From Phyllobacterium calauticae (lineage in GTDB: Bacteria; Pseudomonadota; Alphaproteobacteria; Rhizobiales; Rhizobiaceae), in contig NZ_JAGENB010000006.1 in NCBI RefSeq assembly GCF_019991125.1, positions 1 to 64,000 of the forward strand: DNA of 64,000 nt, read 5' to 3'. A model generated the notes under the pieces. It worked only from the letters and a program-made list of their open reading frames with translations. It was not told the DNA's origin and ran no database searches. Shown piece after piece: positions 1-8,964 of this stretch; the stretch's first letter is position 1; every line of letters begins with the position of its first letter. Position numbers and translations under genes: made by a program.

Positions 1-70
1 CTATTCACTGTCGCCGGGCAGAGCTGCGATATCGAGGTCTCCGCCCTGCCCGTCGATGAGCCTCGGCATC

Positions 71-130
71 TGTCAGGATGACATTTTAACTTTGCACAAC
101 AAGCGACATTTCAACCTTGCTGCCACATTG
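71..130. repeat. Possible insertion-sequence terminus with two imperfect direct repeats
   Basis: Two copies of a 16-base motif of the form GACATTTYAACYTTGC lie at 80-95 and 105-120, 25 bases apart. Closely spaced direct repeats of this kind are typical of the transposase-binding ends of IS21-like elements. No transposase gene is present on either side inside the window, so this would be a remnant or the end of an element lying to the left. The family assignment is from memory of similar ends and is uncertain. Confidence 0.35.
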
Positions 131-200
131 TTTGTAGCCGGGTACATTCTATTTTCAACTGCAACAGGTACTAAACCCTCTTTGTTCTCAGGAGGATGCA

Positions 201-278
201 ATGCGCAGCAGTTTCCGTCAGTTGAACATGAATGAACGCCGTATCATAGCGCAGATGCTGCAAGCCAGAGCAGGATGA
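201..278 (+). pseudogene. Short remnant resembling the N-terminus of an IS30-type transposase
   Basis: A 25-codon open frame starts at an ATG eight bases after a strong ribosome binding site (AGGAGG, 190-195) and stops at 276. The peptide has the pattern SFRQLNMNERRIIAQ, which resembles the start of the helix-turn-helix domain of IS30-family transposases, normally more than 300 residues long. If so, only the first 20 or so residues survive. The good binding site and the nearby repeat motif support a transposon scrap. A chance short frame cannot be excluded. Confidence 0.3.
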
Positions 279-667
279 CTTCAACAATGATTTCTGCATA
301 TTTTTTGCGCTAGTGCTGATAAGAGCCCAATAATTAGGCTGATTTCATTTTCGAAGGCGGTGGCGAGGTAGACTGGTCTCACGAGCAGATCCGCAGTTTA
401 CGGTTTGGATCGTCACAACATGGATGGTTATCCCTATGTTATCTCGGATGTTGGCTAATTGCAGCCACGTCGGGATAATTGGCACAAAATTTGCGTATCG
501 AGCTGTGGCGAATGGTTTTTTATTTCGCCATTTAGTCAAGCCCGTAATTTCGGGATGAAAACGATATTTCAGCAATTTTTGCGAGGCATAAAGTGAAAAT
601 CAATTTTGAACCGAGGCGCAATCTGCCTTTGCATGTCGATTAACCATCGCGGTTAAGGCGAGCTCTG
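279..667. other. AT-rich non-coding stretch
   Basis: No convincing gene was found here. The base composition is visibly richer in A and T than the backbone from 4.3 kb onward. A 7-base inverted repeat (TGGCGAA at 506-512, TTCGCCA at 524-530) with a T-rich loop could form a weak hairpin. A 76-codon open frame on the minus strand (345-575) has no ribosome binding site and no recognisable sequence and is not accepted as a gene. Confidence 0.5.
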
Positions 668-2746
668 TTGATGGGCTGCGCTTATTTACCTGCCACGTCT
701 CTGCTAGCCGTATTGAGCGGGTGTAACGAAGATAACGGTCTGGCATCTGATAGTGAGACTATCACGGCATCTCCTTCGACGTTTGACCTTCCTTCCGAAG
801 CCGTTGTTGAGGCAGAAGTTCCCCCGTCTACACCATCCCTTTCCATACCGCTTCCCCCTTACGCGACGACAGATGTTCAGCCGTCGCTCCCCGCCCCGTC
901 CACCGAATCGCCGCCAACGACCGTGCCTGTCACGCATATCCCGGAACGGCCCGAGCTCATCGCGCCGCCCGCTGAGTCCGCGCCGGACAAAGGTGTTTCT
1001 CCGGAAGCGGGCAAGTCTCAGTCAGCAGCATCCGAGCCTGTGAAACCGCTTGTGGTGCAATCCGCGCCACCGACTGCAGCAATGGCTGTAGCTTCGACCG
1101 GCGCCGTTTCACCAACTACCCAAGCAGTTGTGGGAAATACCGTCCTGACGAAAGCGCCTGCGCCCTCGCCAAGCTTATCTGAGCCGGTGAAGCCGCCAGC
1201 TCCTCCAGCAGTCAAGCGGACCAGAATGAATGTTGGAATCTACAATTTGGAATATAACTCATTCACGCAAATTTCCACTCGCAGCAAAGCCATATTCACG
1301 GGATGGGCGGTAACAATCAACGATCCGAAAGATCCCCAAAAGACAATCACGTTCGAAAGCACGGACAAATATCTCAAATACGCCTCTGACAATAAGATGC
1401 CGCCAGCCATCACCTCTGATTCAGCTCGCATTGCCGATCCGAAAGACACGACCAAAACACTTGTTTACGAAGCAATTGAAACCTATCTGAAGCGCGCTCT
1501 GGACAACAGGTTTGCGCTCTTCTATCGGGCCATGGTGACGGCTTTTAAAAAGCACCCCCCGACGGAATTTGATGTGAGTTTCTTCACCGCACCGGAGTTC
1601 TACTGGAATGTTCCATGGAGCGATTTTGTGAATGAAGCCGAGTTGGTCAAATCCGGTGACTTATATCTTGATACCGTGACGCGCAACGCGAGAGCCTTGA
1701 TATCGAAGTTTCCGGAAAAAAAATATGGCAAGATCGTTCTCTTGCCAGGTACTGTCGCGACGCTCGCGAAGGCCAGTCACACTTTTTATGTGAATCAAAA
1801 ATACATCGAGACAACACCAATAGGAAAGCCGGTGTACAATGCGCGTAATCATCTTGTTTGCACGCACAATCTGTCATTGGATGATCCTCTCCATCGCAGG
1901 CCGGCCTATATGATCTGGCCCAAACGGATGGTCTCCTCGATAGACTACAAGGACAGCACAGCTGGTAATTGTAAGAATGATGACTGGGATAAAGCCAAAA
2001 AAGATGGCAAGCTCCTCACAACAGAGCCAACTAATCCAAATAAATGGGTTTACCCCATGGGGTGCACACTCAATTCGGATACCAAGCTCGAAATTTTAGT
2101 CGCAAAAGTAAGCTCGTCACTTGCCGAATCCTTTGATACCTCAGGAAATTTAATTTCGAGCAAGTTTCAAAATGACCTTATCGAGGGGCTGCCTTTCGGT
2201 ATTGATATTTGCCTAGATTACATGTCCGCAAATGTTCAAAGCGACAAATATCGCATGGCACAATTGGACCAGCGATATTTCAAACTGGACTTCGTGATTT
2301 CGGCGGGAACTTCTCTATCAACTGCAAATTATGCCGATACGCCATATATCCAGTATGCGATACATAATGAGGGTATTCTGCCGTCCAGTGAGAGCTACCA
2401 TTATTGGGATTATACAACTGGAAACGCAGTAAAAAGGGATTTATACAGCTCCATATGGGGTATTGAATACGATAAACGAAACAATACCGTCAGCGGTGAA
2501 CTTTTGACACCTCTCGATGCCAGATCTACATATGACGACATAAGGGGTGTCATTACCGTCGATAAGAGCGTTTCTTTCATTGCTCCTGCGGACGCAGATT
2601 CACAGGGGATTCCCAATATTCTTGATGCAATGAATCCCGCCAAAGTTCGCATCTGGTCTCTTGATGTCGATGTTTCCGATACGGTGAAAAACGCGGATGC
2701 AGTTGCTGCTGCCAATACCAAATCAGTAGTTCAGTTCATAAAATAA
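668..2746 (+). CDS. Proline-rich lipoprotein with nitrilase-like C-terminal half
   Basis: The product is about 692 residues. It starts with a hydrophobic segment ending in a lipobox (VLSGC, Cys near residue 19), so it is probably a lipoprotein. Residues 30-185 are a low-complexity Pro/Ser/Ala linker that could span the cell wall. The rest resembles the carbon-nitrogen hydrolase (nitrilase) superfamily: an APEFYW stretch with Glu310, a WPKRM stretch with Lys419, and a GIDICLDY stretch with Cys515 are candidates for the Glu-Lys-Cys triad. The spacing is longer than in ordinary nitrilases, so insertions must be present. Start codon is TTG 668 or ATG 671. The frame immediately upstream encodes basic residues but no start codon, so the signal peptide lacks its usual positive charges. 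The C-terminal half is AT-rich, a sign of transfer. The function is unknown. Confidence 0.6.
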   Translation: MMGCAYLPATSLLAVLSGCNEDNGLASDSETITASPSTFDLPSEAVVEAEVPPSTPSLSIPLPPYATTDVQPSLPAPSTESPPTTVPVTHIPERPELIAPPAESAPDKGVSPEAGKSQSAASEPVKPLVVQSAPPTAAMAVASTGAVSPTTQAVVGNTVLTKAPAPSPSLSEPVKPPAPPAVKRTRMNVGIYNLEYNSFTQISTRSKAIFTGWAVTINDPKDPQKTITFESTDKYLKYASDNKMPPAITSDSARIADPKDTTKTLVYEAIETYLKRALDNRFALFYRAMVTAFKKHPPTEFDVSFFTAPEFYWNVPWSDFVNEAELVKSGDLYLDTVTRNARALISKFPEKKYGKIVLLPGTVATLAKASHTFYVNQKYIETTPIGKPVYNARNHLVCTHNLSLDDPLHRRPAYMIWPKRMVSSIDYKDSTAGNCKNDDWDKAKKDGKLLTTEPTNPNKWVYPMGCTLNSDTKLEILVAKVSSSLAESFDTSGNLISSKFQNDLIEGLPFGIDICLDYMSANVQSDKYRMAQLDQRYFKLDFVISAGTSLSTANYADTPYIQYAIHNEGILPSSESYHYWDYTTGNAVKRDLYSSIWGIEYDKRNNTVSGELLTPLDARSTYDDIRGVITVDKSVSFIAPADADSQGIPNILDAMNPAKVRIWSLDVDVSDTVKNADAVAAANTKSVVQFIK

Positions 2747-2794
2747 TCCCAGGCGATCCTTGGTGAAGGCCTTGCCTTGAAGGCCAGATATACA

Positions 2795-2818
2795 AGCAGG
2801 GGCTGTACAGCCCCTGCT
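2795..2818. terminator. Perfect 24-base palindrome, possible terminator hairpin
   Basis: AGCAGGGGCT is followed by GTAC and the exact reverse complement. It lies 49 bases after the lipoprotein stop codon, between two genes reading in the same direction. There is no T-run on either side, so it is either an inefficient terminator or a protein-binding palindrome. Confidence 0.4.
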
Positions 2819-2901
2819 CACATCGCTCGCCAAACCATATCTCCACCGCTAAGCTCATCGTCGAGTCGCACACGTGCCCTGAACTTGTAGACACAAGAAG
2901 G

Positions 2902-3933
2902 ATGACCGCCGTGGATTTGAAAACTGTACGCGCACTGAAGACTGAAATCGCAGAACAGATCATTCGACCGCTCGTCACTGAAATTCGCGCCGAGCGCCGC
3001 ATTGTCCGCTCCACCGCAATACGGCGTCTGACCGGCATCGAAGGCGGTATCGCGCTTGGCATTGCCGCCGGCGATGGAAAGAACGATTACCGGCTCGCCG
3101 TCCGCGTCCAGCGCCGTGCGCTCGAAACAAATGCCTATCTGCGCCAGCAGATCGAGGAAGCAGCCCGCAACAAGGCCGACATCACCTATATCGGAACCGT
3201 GTTCAAAGGCGGCGCTCTGGCAGCGCCGGCAGTCTTGCCCTGGCATCAGCTGCGCCAGAGGCCGCTGCTGATCGGCGCGTCGGTCGGGCATTATTCGATT
3301 ACGGCGGGCACGCTCGGCGGCTTTGCGCAGCACACGGCGAGCGGCAAGGCCGTCATTCTGAGCAACAATCATGTGCTGGCCAATGAAAACAAGGCGAAGA
3401 TCGGCGATGCGATCCTGCAGCCTGCCGCCTATGACGGCGGCAGGAAAAGCAAGGACAAGGTCGGCGAACTGCTGGCTTTCGAGCCGGTAGTATCGGGCGC
3501 AAACAATCTGGTCGACGCTGCCATCGCCTCGATCGATGCGGATATCGACTTCGACGCGGTGACCCTGATGGGTGCGGGGAAATTAAAGGGCCTGCGCAAG
3601 ACCCCGCTCCGTCCCGGCGACAAGGTGTTCAAGATCGGCAGGACAACCGGCGCGACGCAAGGTGTTGTTACGGCAATCGAAGTCGATGACGTGGTGGTCA
3701 GCTATGAATTCGGCGACATCGGTTTTGACAGCCAGATCGAGATCCAGACCACAGGCAGCGGTCCTTTCAGCTCGGGCGGCGACAGCGGATCGGTGATCAT
3801 GGACGAAAAGGGCTATGCCTGCGCCCTGCTGTTTGCCGGCAGCGACCAGGGTGGCACCAACGGCAAGGGTGTCACCTTTGCCAATGATCTTTCCATCGTG
3901 CTGGAGAAATTGGGGCTGACGATGCCGGTTTGA
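2902..3933 (+). CDS. Trypsin-like serine protease with N-terminal accessory domain
   Basis: The 343-residue protein has the catalytic triad of a chymotrypsin-fold peptidase: His157 in SNNHVLA, Asp205 in LVDAAIA and Ser295 in GGDSGSVI. No signal peptide or membrane segment is seen, so it is likely cytoplasmic or exported by another route. Residues 40-100 (around IALGIAAGD and YRLAVRV) form a small alpha/beta segment in front of the protease domain that resembles the separate 78-residue protein encoded at 4044-4280. The ATG at 2902 directly follows an AAGAAGG sequence. A GTG at 2911 sits at a better distance from that site and may be the true start. The substrate is unknown. Confidence 0.8.
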   Translation: MTAVDLKTVRALKTEIAEQIIRPLVTEIRAERRIVRSTAIRRLTGIEGGIALGIAAGDGKNDYRLAVRVQRRALETNAYLRQQIEEAARNKADITYIGTVFKGGALAAPAVLPWHQLRQRPLLIGASVGHYSITAGTLGGFAQHTASGKAVILSNNHVLANENKAKIGDAILQPAAYDGGRKSKDKVGELLAFEPVVSGANNLVDAAIASIDADIDFDAVTLMGAGKLKGLRKTPLRPGDKVFKIGRTTGATQGVVTAIEVDDVVVSYEFGDIGFDSQIEIQTTGSGPFSSGGDSGSVIMDEKGYACALLFAGSDQGGTNGKGVTFANDLSIVLEKLGLTMPV

Positions 3934-3935
3934 CC

Positions 3936-4011
3936 CTAGTGGAACGAATTTGACATTCGCATTCCGTTTCACATCACGCGCACCAAGCGAATGTCAGAAT
4001 CGGACCACTAG
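3936..4011. repeat. Palindromic intergenic repeat with 25-base arms
   Basis: The left arm (3936-3960) and the right arm (3987-4011) are inverted copies matching at about 21 of 25 positions. Both outer ends read CTAGTGG and both inner ends contain TGACATTCGC or its complement. The 26-base centre is unrelated. The structure suits a miniature inverted-repeat element or a dispersed palindromic unit. I saw no second copy in the window. Confidence 0.6.
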
Positions 4012-4043
4012 CGGGAGTGGTCGGGATGCACTAAATTAAAGCC

Positions 4044-4280
4044 ATGACCACCTCCATCGAACAGGCGCGGCTTGCCAAGCCGAAAGCCAGGGAACTGGCC
4101 GGATCATGCGGCACTGTCATTGGTGTCGGCCTGATCCGCATCGGTGACTCCTACGCCATCAAGGTCAATCTGCGCGATCAGGTTCCCGAAACGACCGAGC
4201 TTCCGGAAACGGTGGACGGCGTGAGGGTCGTATATGACGTGATCGGGCCCATATCGCTGCAGGCGGCCGGGAAACGCTGA
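4044..4280 (+). CDS. Small protein resembling the N-terminal domain of the adjacent protease
   Basis: The 78-residue soluble protein has no signal peptide or cysteine cluster beyond a single Cys. Its core (TVIGVGLIRIGD, then YAIKV, then a DGVRV stretch and VIGPI) follows the same order of short strands as residues 40-100 of the protease encoded just upstream. This match is by eye and is not a family assignment. A separate copy next to the enzyme suggests a partner, inhibitor or folding aid. The two genes read in the same direction, separated by 110 bases that hold the palindromic repeat. Confidence 0.65.
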   Translation: MTTSIEQARLAKPKARELAGSCGTVIGVGLIRIGDSYAIKVNLRDQVPETTELPETVDGVRVVYDVIGPISLQAAGKR

Positions 4281-4356
4281 CCGATCCTGTGGACAAGCCA
4301 CCGGCATTTCAGCTCGGTCATATCAGCCGCCCCGCTCCTGTCTTAATGTATCCCTC

Positions 4357-5178
<822 letters not shown>

Positions 5179-5184
5179 CCCGTC

Positions 5185-6597
5185 TTAGCCGTTGGTTCGG
5201 CGCAGCAATTTCTCGTCGAGATTGGCGTGGGACGCGACGGTCATGTCCATGGTGAGTGATACCGACCCGTCGTCCAGATCCTTGCGTTTCACATTGCTGG
5301 AGTGCTGGTAGATCCAGTCCATCAGCCGCATCTGGTCCGGCCGCAGGGTGATTTTGACATGCTTCAGCTTGCCGGCAATGCGGTTCTCGATTTCCTTCAG
5401 CAGGGCGTCGACGCCCTCGCCCGTGATCGCCGACACCGGAATCGGATGTTCGTCGCCCTTCACCGCCGCACTGAGACGCTGTGCCGACTCGCGGCCCGCA
5501 TCGTCAAGCCTGTCGATCTTGTTCCACACTTCGAGAATGCGCTTCGTATCGCCGCGCTCGATGCCGAGGCTGGTCATGATCGCATGGACGTCTTCCGACT
5601 GGGCTGCAGTATCCGGATCGGAGATATCGCGGATGTGCAGGATCAGATCGGCTTCAACCACCTCTTCCAGCGTCGCCCGGAAGGCGGCAACGAGATGCGT
5701 AGGCAGGTTGGAGATGAAACCCACCGTGTCGGAGAGGATGATCGTCTCGCCGTGCTCCAGCCGGATACGGCGCAAGGTCGGATCAAGCGTGGCAAAGAGC
5801 ATGTCCTCGGCCACGACCCCTGCTCCGGTCAGCCGGTTGAACAGTGTTGATTTGCCCGCATTGGTATAGCCGACGAGCGCCACGACCGGATGCGGCACCT
5901 TCTTGCGCTTGCTGCGGTGCAGGGTGCGGGTGCGCACCACCGTTTCCAGTTCGCGCTTGATGCGCAGGATCTTTTCCTGCAGTGCGCGCCTGTCGGCCTC
6001 GATCTGCGTTTCACCGGGACCGCCGAGGAAGCCGCCGCCGCCACGCTGGCGTTCAAGGTGGGTCCAGCTGCGGACCAGCCGCCCCTTCTGATAGGTGAGG
6101 TGCGCAAGTTCCACCTGCAGGGCGCCCTCTTTCGTCTGGGCGCGCCGTCCGAAAATCTCAAGAATGAGCCCGGTCCTGTCGAGAACCTTGGCGTTCCATG
6201 CCTTTTCGAGATTGCGCTGCTGTACCGGTGTCAGGGAATGATCGACGATCACGAGCTCCGCATGGGAAGCCTCGATGAGCTCATGAATCGTTTCAACCTT
6301 GCCCGTCCCCAGCAAGGTCGCCGGGCGCGGCGCCGAAACCTGCACGATATCGGAATGGACAATGTCCAGATCGATGGCGCGGGCCAAGCCTTCTGCCTCT
6401 TCCAGCCGCGCATCGTCGCTGCGCTGGAATTCGGGCTGGTGCTTCATGCGGCCGTGATCGTCGGCCTTGCCGCCATCGGAAAAGCGCGTCGGCAGAACCG
6501 GCACAATGACGATTGCGCGCGTGGCTTCTCTGGCGGTCTCACCATTGTCGGTTGATCCGCCAGGGTTTTGCGCGTTACGCCTTGTTTCTTTGGTCAA
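5185..6597 (-). CDS. hflX: GTPase HflX
   Basis: HflX is a ribosome-associated GTPase that splits stalled 70S ribosomes after stress. The 470-residue product has an N-terminal HflX domain, a coiled linker rich in Arg and Glu, and a GTPase domain with G1 (GYTNAGKS), G3 (DTVGF) and G4 (NKID). The frame opens with TTG at 6597, eight bases after the hfq stop, and no upstream ATG is available. A weak GAGAT sequence overlapping the hfq stop region may act as the binding site, so translation is probably coupled to hfq. The N-terminus is somewhat long for the family. Confidence 0.95.
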   Translation of the reverse strand: MTKETRRNAQNPGGSTDNGETAREATRAIVIVPVLPTRFSDGGKADDHGRMKHQPEFQRSDDARLEEAEGLARAIDLDIVHSDIVQVSAPRPATLLGTGKVETIHELIEASHAELVIVDHSLTPVQQRNLEKAWNAKVLDRTGLILEIFGRRAQTKEGALQVELAHLTYQKGRLVRSWTHLERQRGGGGFLGGPGETQIEADRRALQEKILRIKRELETVVRTRTLHRSKRKKVPHPVVALVGYTNAGKSTLFNRLTGAGVVAEDMLFATLDPTLRRIRLEHGETIILSDTVGFISNLPTHLVAAFRATLEEVVEADLILHIRDISDPDTAAQSEDVHAIMTSLGIERGDTKRILEVWNKIDRLDDAGRESAQRLSAAVKGDEHPIPVSAITGEGVDALLKEIENRIAGKLKHVKITLRPDQMRLMDWIYQHSSNVKRKDLDDGSVSLTMDMTVASHANLDEKLLRRTNG

Positions 6598-6605
6598 ATG
6601 TTATC

Positions 6606-6851
6606 TCAGTCGCTGTCTTCGGCCTCAGCTTCGAACATTTGCACAGGCTGGCTCGGCATGATGGTCGAGATGGCATGTTTGTAGACGAGCTGAGAATGGC
6701 CGTCGCGGCGCAACAGGACGCAGAAATTGTCGAACGAGGTGACAATACCGGTCAGTTTGACGCCATTGATGAGGAAAATTGTCAGAGAAATCTTCTGTTT
6801 TCTGACTGAATTCAGAAATAGGTCCTGAAGATTCTGCGATCGTTCAGCCAT
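6606..6851 (-). CDS. hfq: RNA chaperone Hfq
   Basis: Hfq is a hexameric Sm-like protein that binds poly(A) and U-rich small RNAs and pairs them with mRNAs. The 81-residue protein shows the Sm1 motif (around [18 protein letters not shown]) and the Sm2 core YKHAIS. The C-terminal tail is short and acidic, as usual in alphaproteobacteria. It lies upstream of hflX, forming the conserved hfq-hflX pair. The 119 bases upstream probably hold its promoter and contain a small CTCCTGCAGGAG palindrome near 6930. Confidence 0.97.
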   Translation of the reverse strand: MAERSQNLQDLFLNSVRKQKISLTIFLINGVKLTGIVTSFDNFCVLLRRDGHSQLVYKHAISTIMPSQPVQMFEAEAEDSD

Positions 6852-6970
6852 TGTTTTTGTCCTTTTATGCGATCAGCAAACGTGTCTCATACAAATTTCG
6901 GCAACGGGAGCAGAAAGCCTACTCCTGCAGGAGGTGAAAAATGGTTTCTGTTAGTCCCCTCATACTCCGG

Positions 6971-7843
6971 TTAACAGGATGGCGTTTTTTCCGCAATGTC
7001 AAAAAACGCTTCCCGTAACGAAAGTGCGATCGTTCCCGGGTGCCCATTTGCCACCGATTCGCCGTCAATCGCAACGATTGGCATCACAACAGTTGTGGCT
7101 GCGGTCATGAAAACTTCGCGCGCCCGCTTGGCTTCCTCGACAGAAAAGCCGCGTTCCTCGATCGTCAATCCCAGCTTTTTGGCCACATCGAAGATGGTTG
7201 TGCGGGTAATACCGCGCAAAATGCCGGTTTCCGCCTGTCTGGTCACCAGAACGCCGTCCATGGTGACAATCCACGCATTTGTTGCCGCGCCTTCCTTAAC
7301 GGTGCCATCCGGATCGATGAACCAGGCTTCCTGAGCGCCCTGCTCCTTGGCCAACTGGCGCGCCATAACATTTGGTAAAAGGCCGATAGATTTGATGTCC
7401 ACCCGCTCCCAGCGGTTTTCCGGCACCGTGATGACCTTCACACCCTTTGCCGCCCGGGCAGCGAACATGACGGGATCCGTGCGCTTGGCGGTGATGACGA
7501 TGGAAGGCGGCGTATTGGCCGCGGGAAAGACGTGGTCGCGCTTGGCGACACCGCGCGTCACCTGCAGATAGACCATGCCATTGTACACACGGTTGCGCCG
7601 GACCACCTCGGCGATCACGCTCTGCAGCGCCTTCCGGTTCATCGGCCAGCCGATCCGCAGCTCCGAAAGCGAGCGGTCGAGCCGATTGAGATGGCGCGTC
7701 ATGTCCATGATGTTGCCGCGGGCAACCTCGCAGACTTCATAAACGCCATCGGCAAACTGGTAGCCGCGGTCTTCAATGTGAACACCGGCATTGGCATGGG
7801 GAATGTACTGGCCGTTGACATAGGCGATACGGGACATCGGCAA
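6971..7843 (-). CDS. dat: D-amino acid aminotransferase (class IV PLP enzyme)
   Basis: The enzyme moves the amino group between D-amino acids and 2-oxo acids, giving D-glutamate or D-alanine for cell wall synthesis. The 290-residue protein has class IV hallmarks: YVNGQYIP at the start, EDRGYQFADGVYEV near residue 25, and a PLP lysine candidate in DIKSIGLLPNVMA (about residue 150). A second ATG two codons in gives MSRIAYV and may be the real start. It follows the lactonase gene by only five bases, so it is probably cotranscribed with it. Other class IV enzymes (IlvE, PabC) are less likely from its size and neighbours. Confidence 0.88.
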   Translation of the reverse strand: MPMSRIAYVNGQYIPHANAGVHIEDRGYQFADGVYEVCEVARGNIMDMTRHLNRLDRSLSELRIGWPMNRKALQSVIAEVVRRNRVYNGMVYLQVTRGVAKRDHVFPAANTPPSIVITAKRTDPVMFAARAAKGVKVITVPENRWERVDIKSIGLLPNVMARQLAKEQGAQEAWFIDPDGTVKEGAATNAWIVTMDGVLVTRQAETGILRGITRTTIFDVAKKLGLTIEERGFSVEEAKRAREVFMTAATTVVMPIVAIDGESVANGHPGTIALSLREAFFDIAEKTPSC

Positions 7844-7848
7844 AACTC

Positions 7849-8964
7849 CTATTCGAACTGGCCGAAGACCATGCGCATGGGCGTTGGCAGGTCCACCCGC
7901 TTGCCGGTATCTTCCAGCGCACCCGTTTCGATATCGCGTTTGAACACGGCGATGCCCCCGCCTTTCTGATTGGCAACGAGCATGAACTTGCCCGTGGGAT
8001 CGATGACGAAGTTGCGCGGGCCGAGACCCTGCGACGGTGTCCAGCCGATCAGCGCAAGGCTGCCGTCGGCGGCAATGGCGTAGCTGACGATGCTGTTGTG
8101 GCCACGGTTGGAGCCATAAAGGAACCGGCCGTCGGCACTGACGGCGATCTCTGCGCAGGTATTGGTCGCGGTGAAGTCCGCTGGGATGGATGGAAGCGTC
8201 TGGCCAAGCGCCAACTCGGCGGTTTCGGCATTATAATGCAGAACTGAAACAGTGCTGTTCAATTCGTTGATAACATAAGCAATCCTCCCATTCGGATGGA
8301 ATGTCATATGGCGCGGTCCGGCACCATCGGGCAAGGTCGTGAAGGGCGATGCTGCCAGCTCCAGTTTGCCGCCCTTCGACGGCAGCTTATAGGCCATGAT
8401 CCGGTCCAGGCCGAGATCGCAAACAAACACGGTCCGATTATCCGGGCTGACGACGGCGCAGTGACCATGCTGCCGCTTGTCCGTCGGCAGGATCGCATTT
8501 TTGCCCTCATGAATAGCAGCGGCAAAGGCCGGTTCCAGCCCGCCGTCGGCGCGGATGGCGAAAGCGGCAACGGCATTGCCGGGGCGTTCGCCCAGCGCGG
8601 CAACGGTATAATTGGAGGCAAAGATCGTCTCGCCGGACTGATCGAACCCGAGATGGCAGGTGGTGTTGCCAAGGGTCGGCTGCATGTTGATATAGGACAA
8701 GGCTCCCGAGGCCGGATCGATATCGAAGGCGACAGCCATCCCCTCGTTCCATTCGGGGATTTCCACTGCCGCGTAAAGACGCCGACGCTTTTCGTCGATG
8801 GCGATATAACCGGGATTGTCGATTGCGAGGTATTCGCTGACGAGCGTGAGATCACCGGTATTGTCGTCAAAGCGGAAGACGCTGATCCCCTTTCCCGTAT
8901 TGGGCAAAGCGTTGCGATTCAGGTTGCCGACAAAAGCATAGGTCTTTGGCATGGTTGGTCTCAT
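7849..8964 (-). CDS. Lactonase family beta-propeller protein
   Basis: The 371-residue protein consists of repeated blades of a seven-bladed beta-propeller like those of 6-phosphogluconolactonase (YbhE/Pgl) and muconate-cycloisomerase-like proteins: GHCAVVSPDNRTVFVCDLG, then GPRHMTFHPNGRIAYV, then DGRFLYGSNRGHNSI. No signal peptide is seen. Its ATG overlaps the stop codon of the upstream metallo-hydrolase by ATGA, so the two are translationally coupled. 6-Phosphogluconolactone is one possible substrate, but other sugar lactones fit equally well. It is not part of the usual trkA-dat neighbourhood. Confidence 0.8.
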   Translation of the reverse strand: MRPTMPKTYAFVGNLNRNALPNTGKGISVFRFDDNTGDLTLVSEYLAIDNPGYIAIDEKRRRLYAAVEIPEWNEGMAVAFDIDPASGALSYINMQPTLGNTTCHLGFDQSGETIFASNYTVAALGERPGNAVAAFAIRADGGLEPAFAAAIHEGKNAILPTDKRQHGHCAVVSPDNRTVFVCDLGLDRIMAYKLPSKGGKLELAASPFTTLPDGAGPRHMTFHPNGRIAYVINELNSTVSVLHYNAETAELALGQTLPSIPADFTATNTCAEIAVSADGRFLYGSNRGHNSIVSYAIAADGSLALIGWTPSQGLGPRNFVIDPTGKFMLVANQKGGGIAVFKRDIETGALEDTGKRVDLPTPMRMVFGQFE

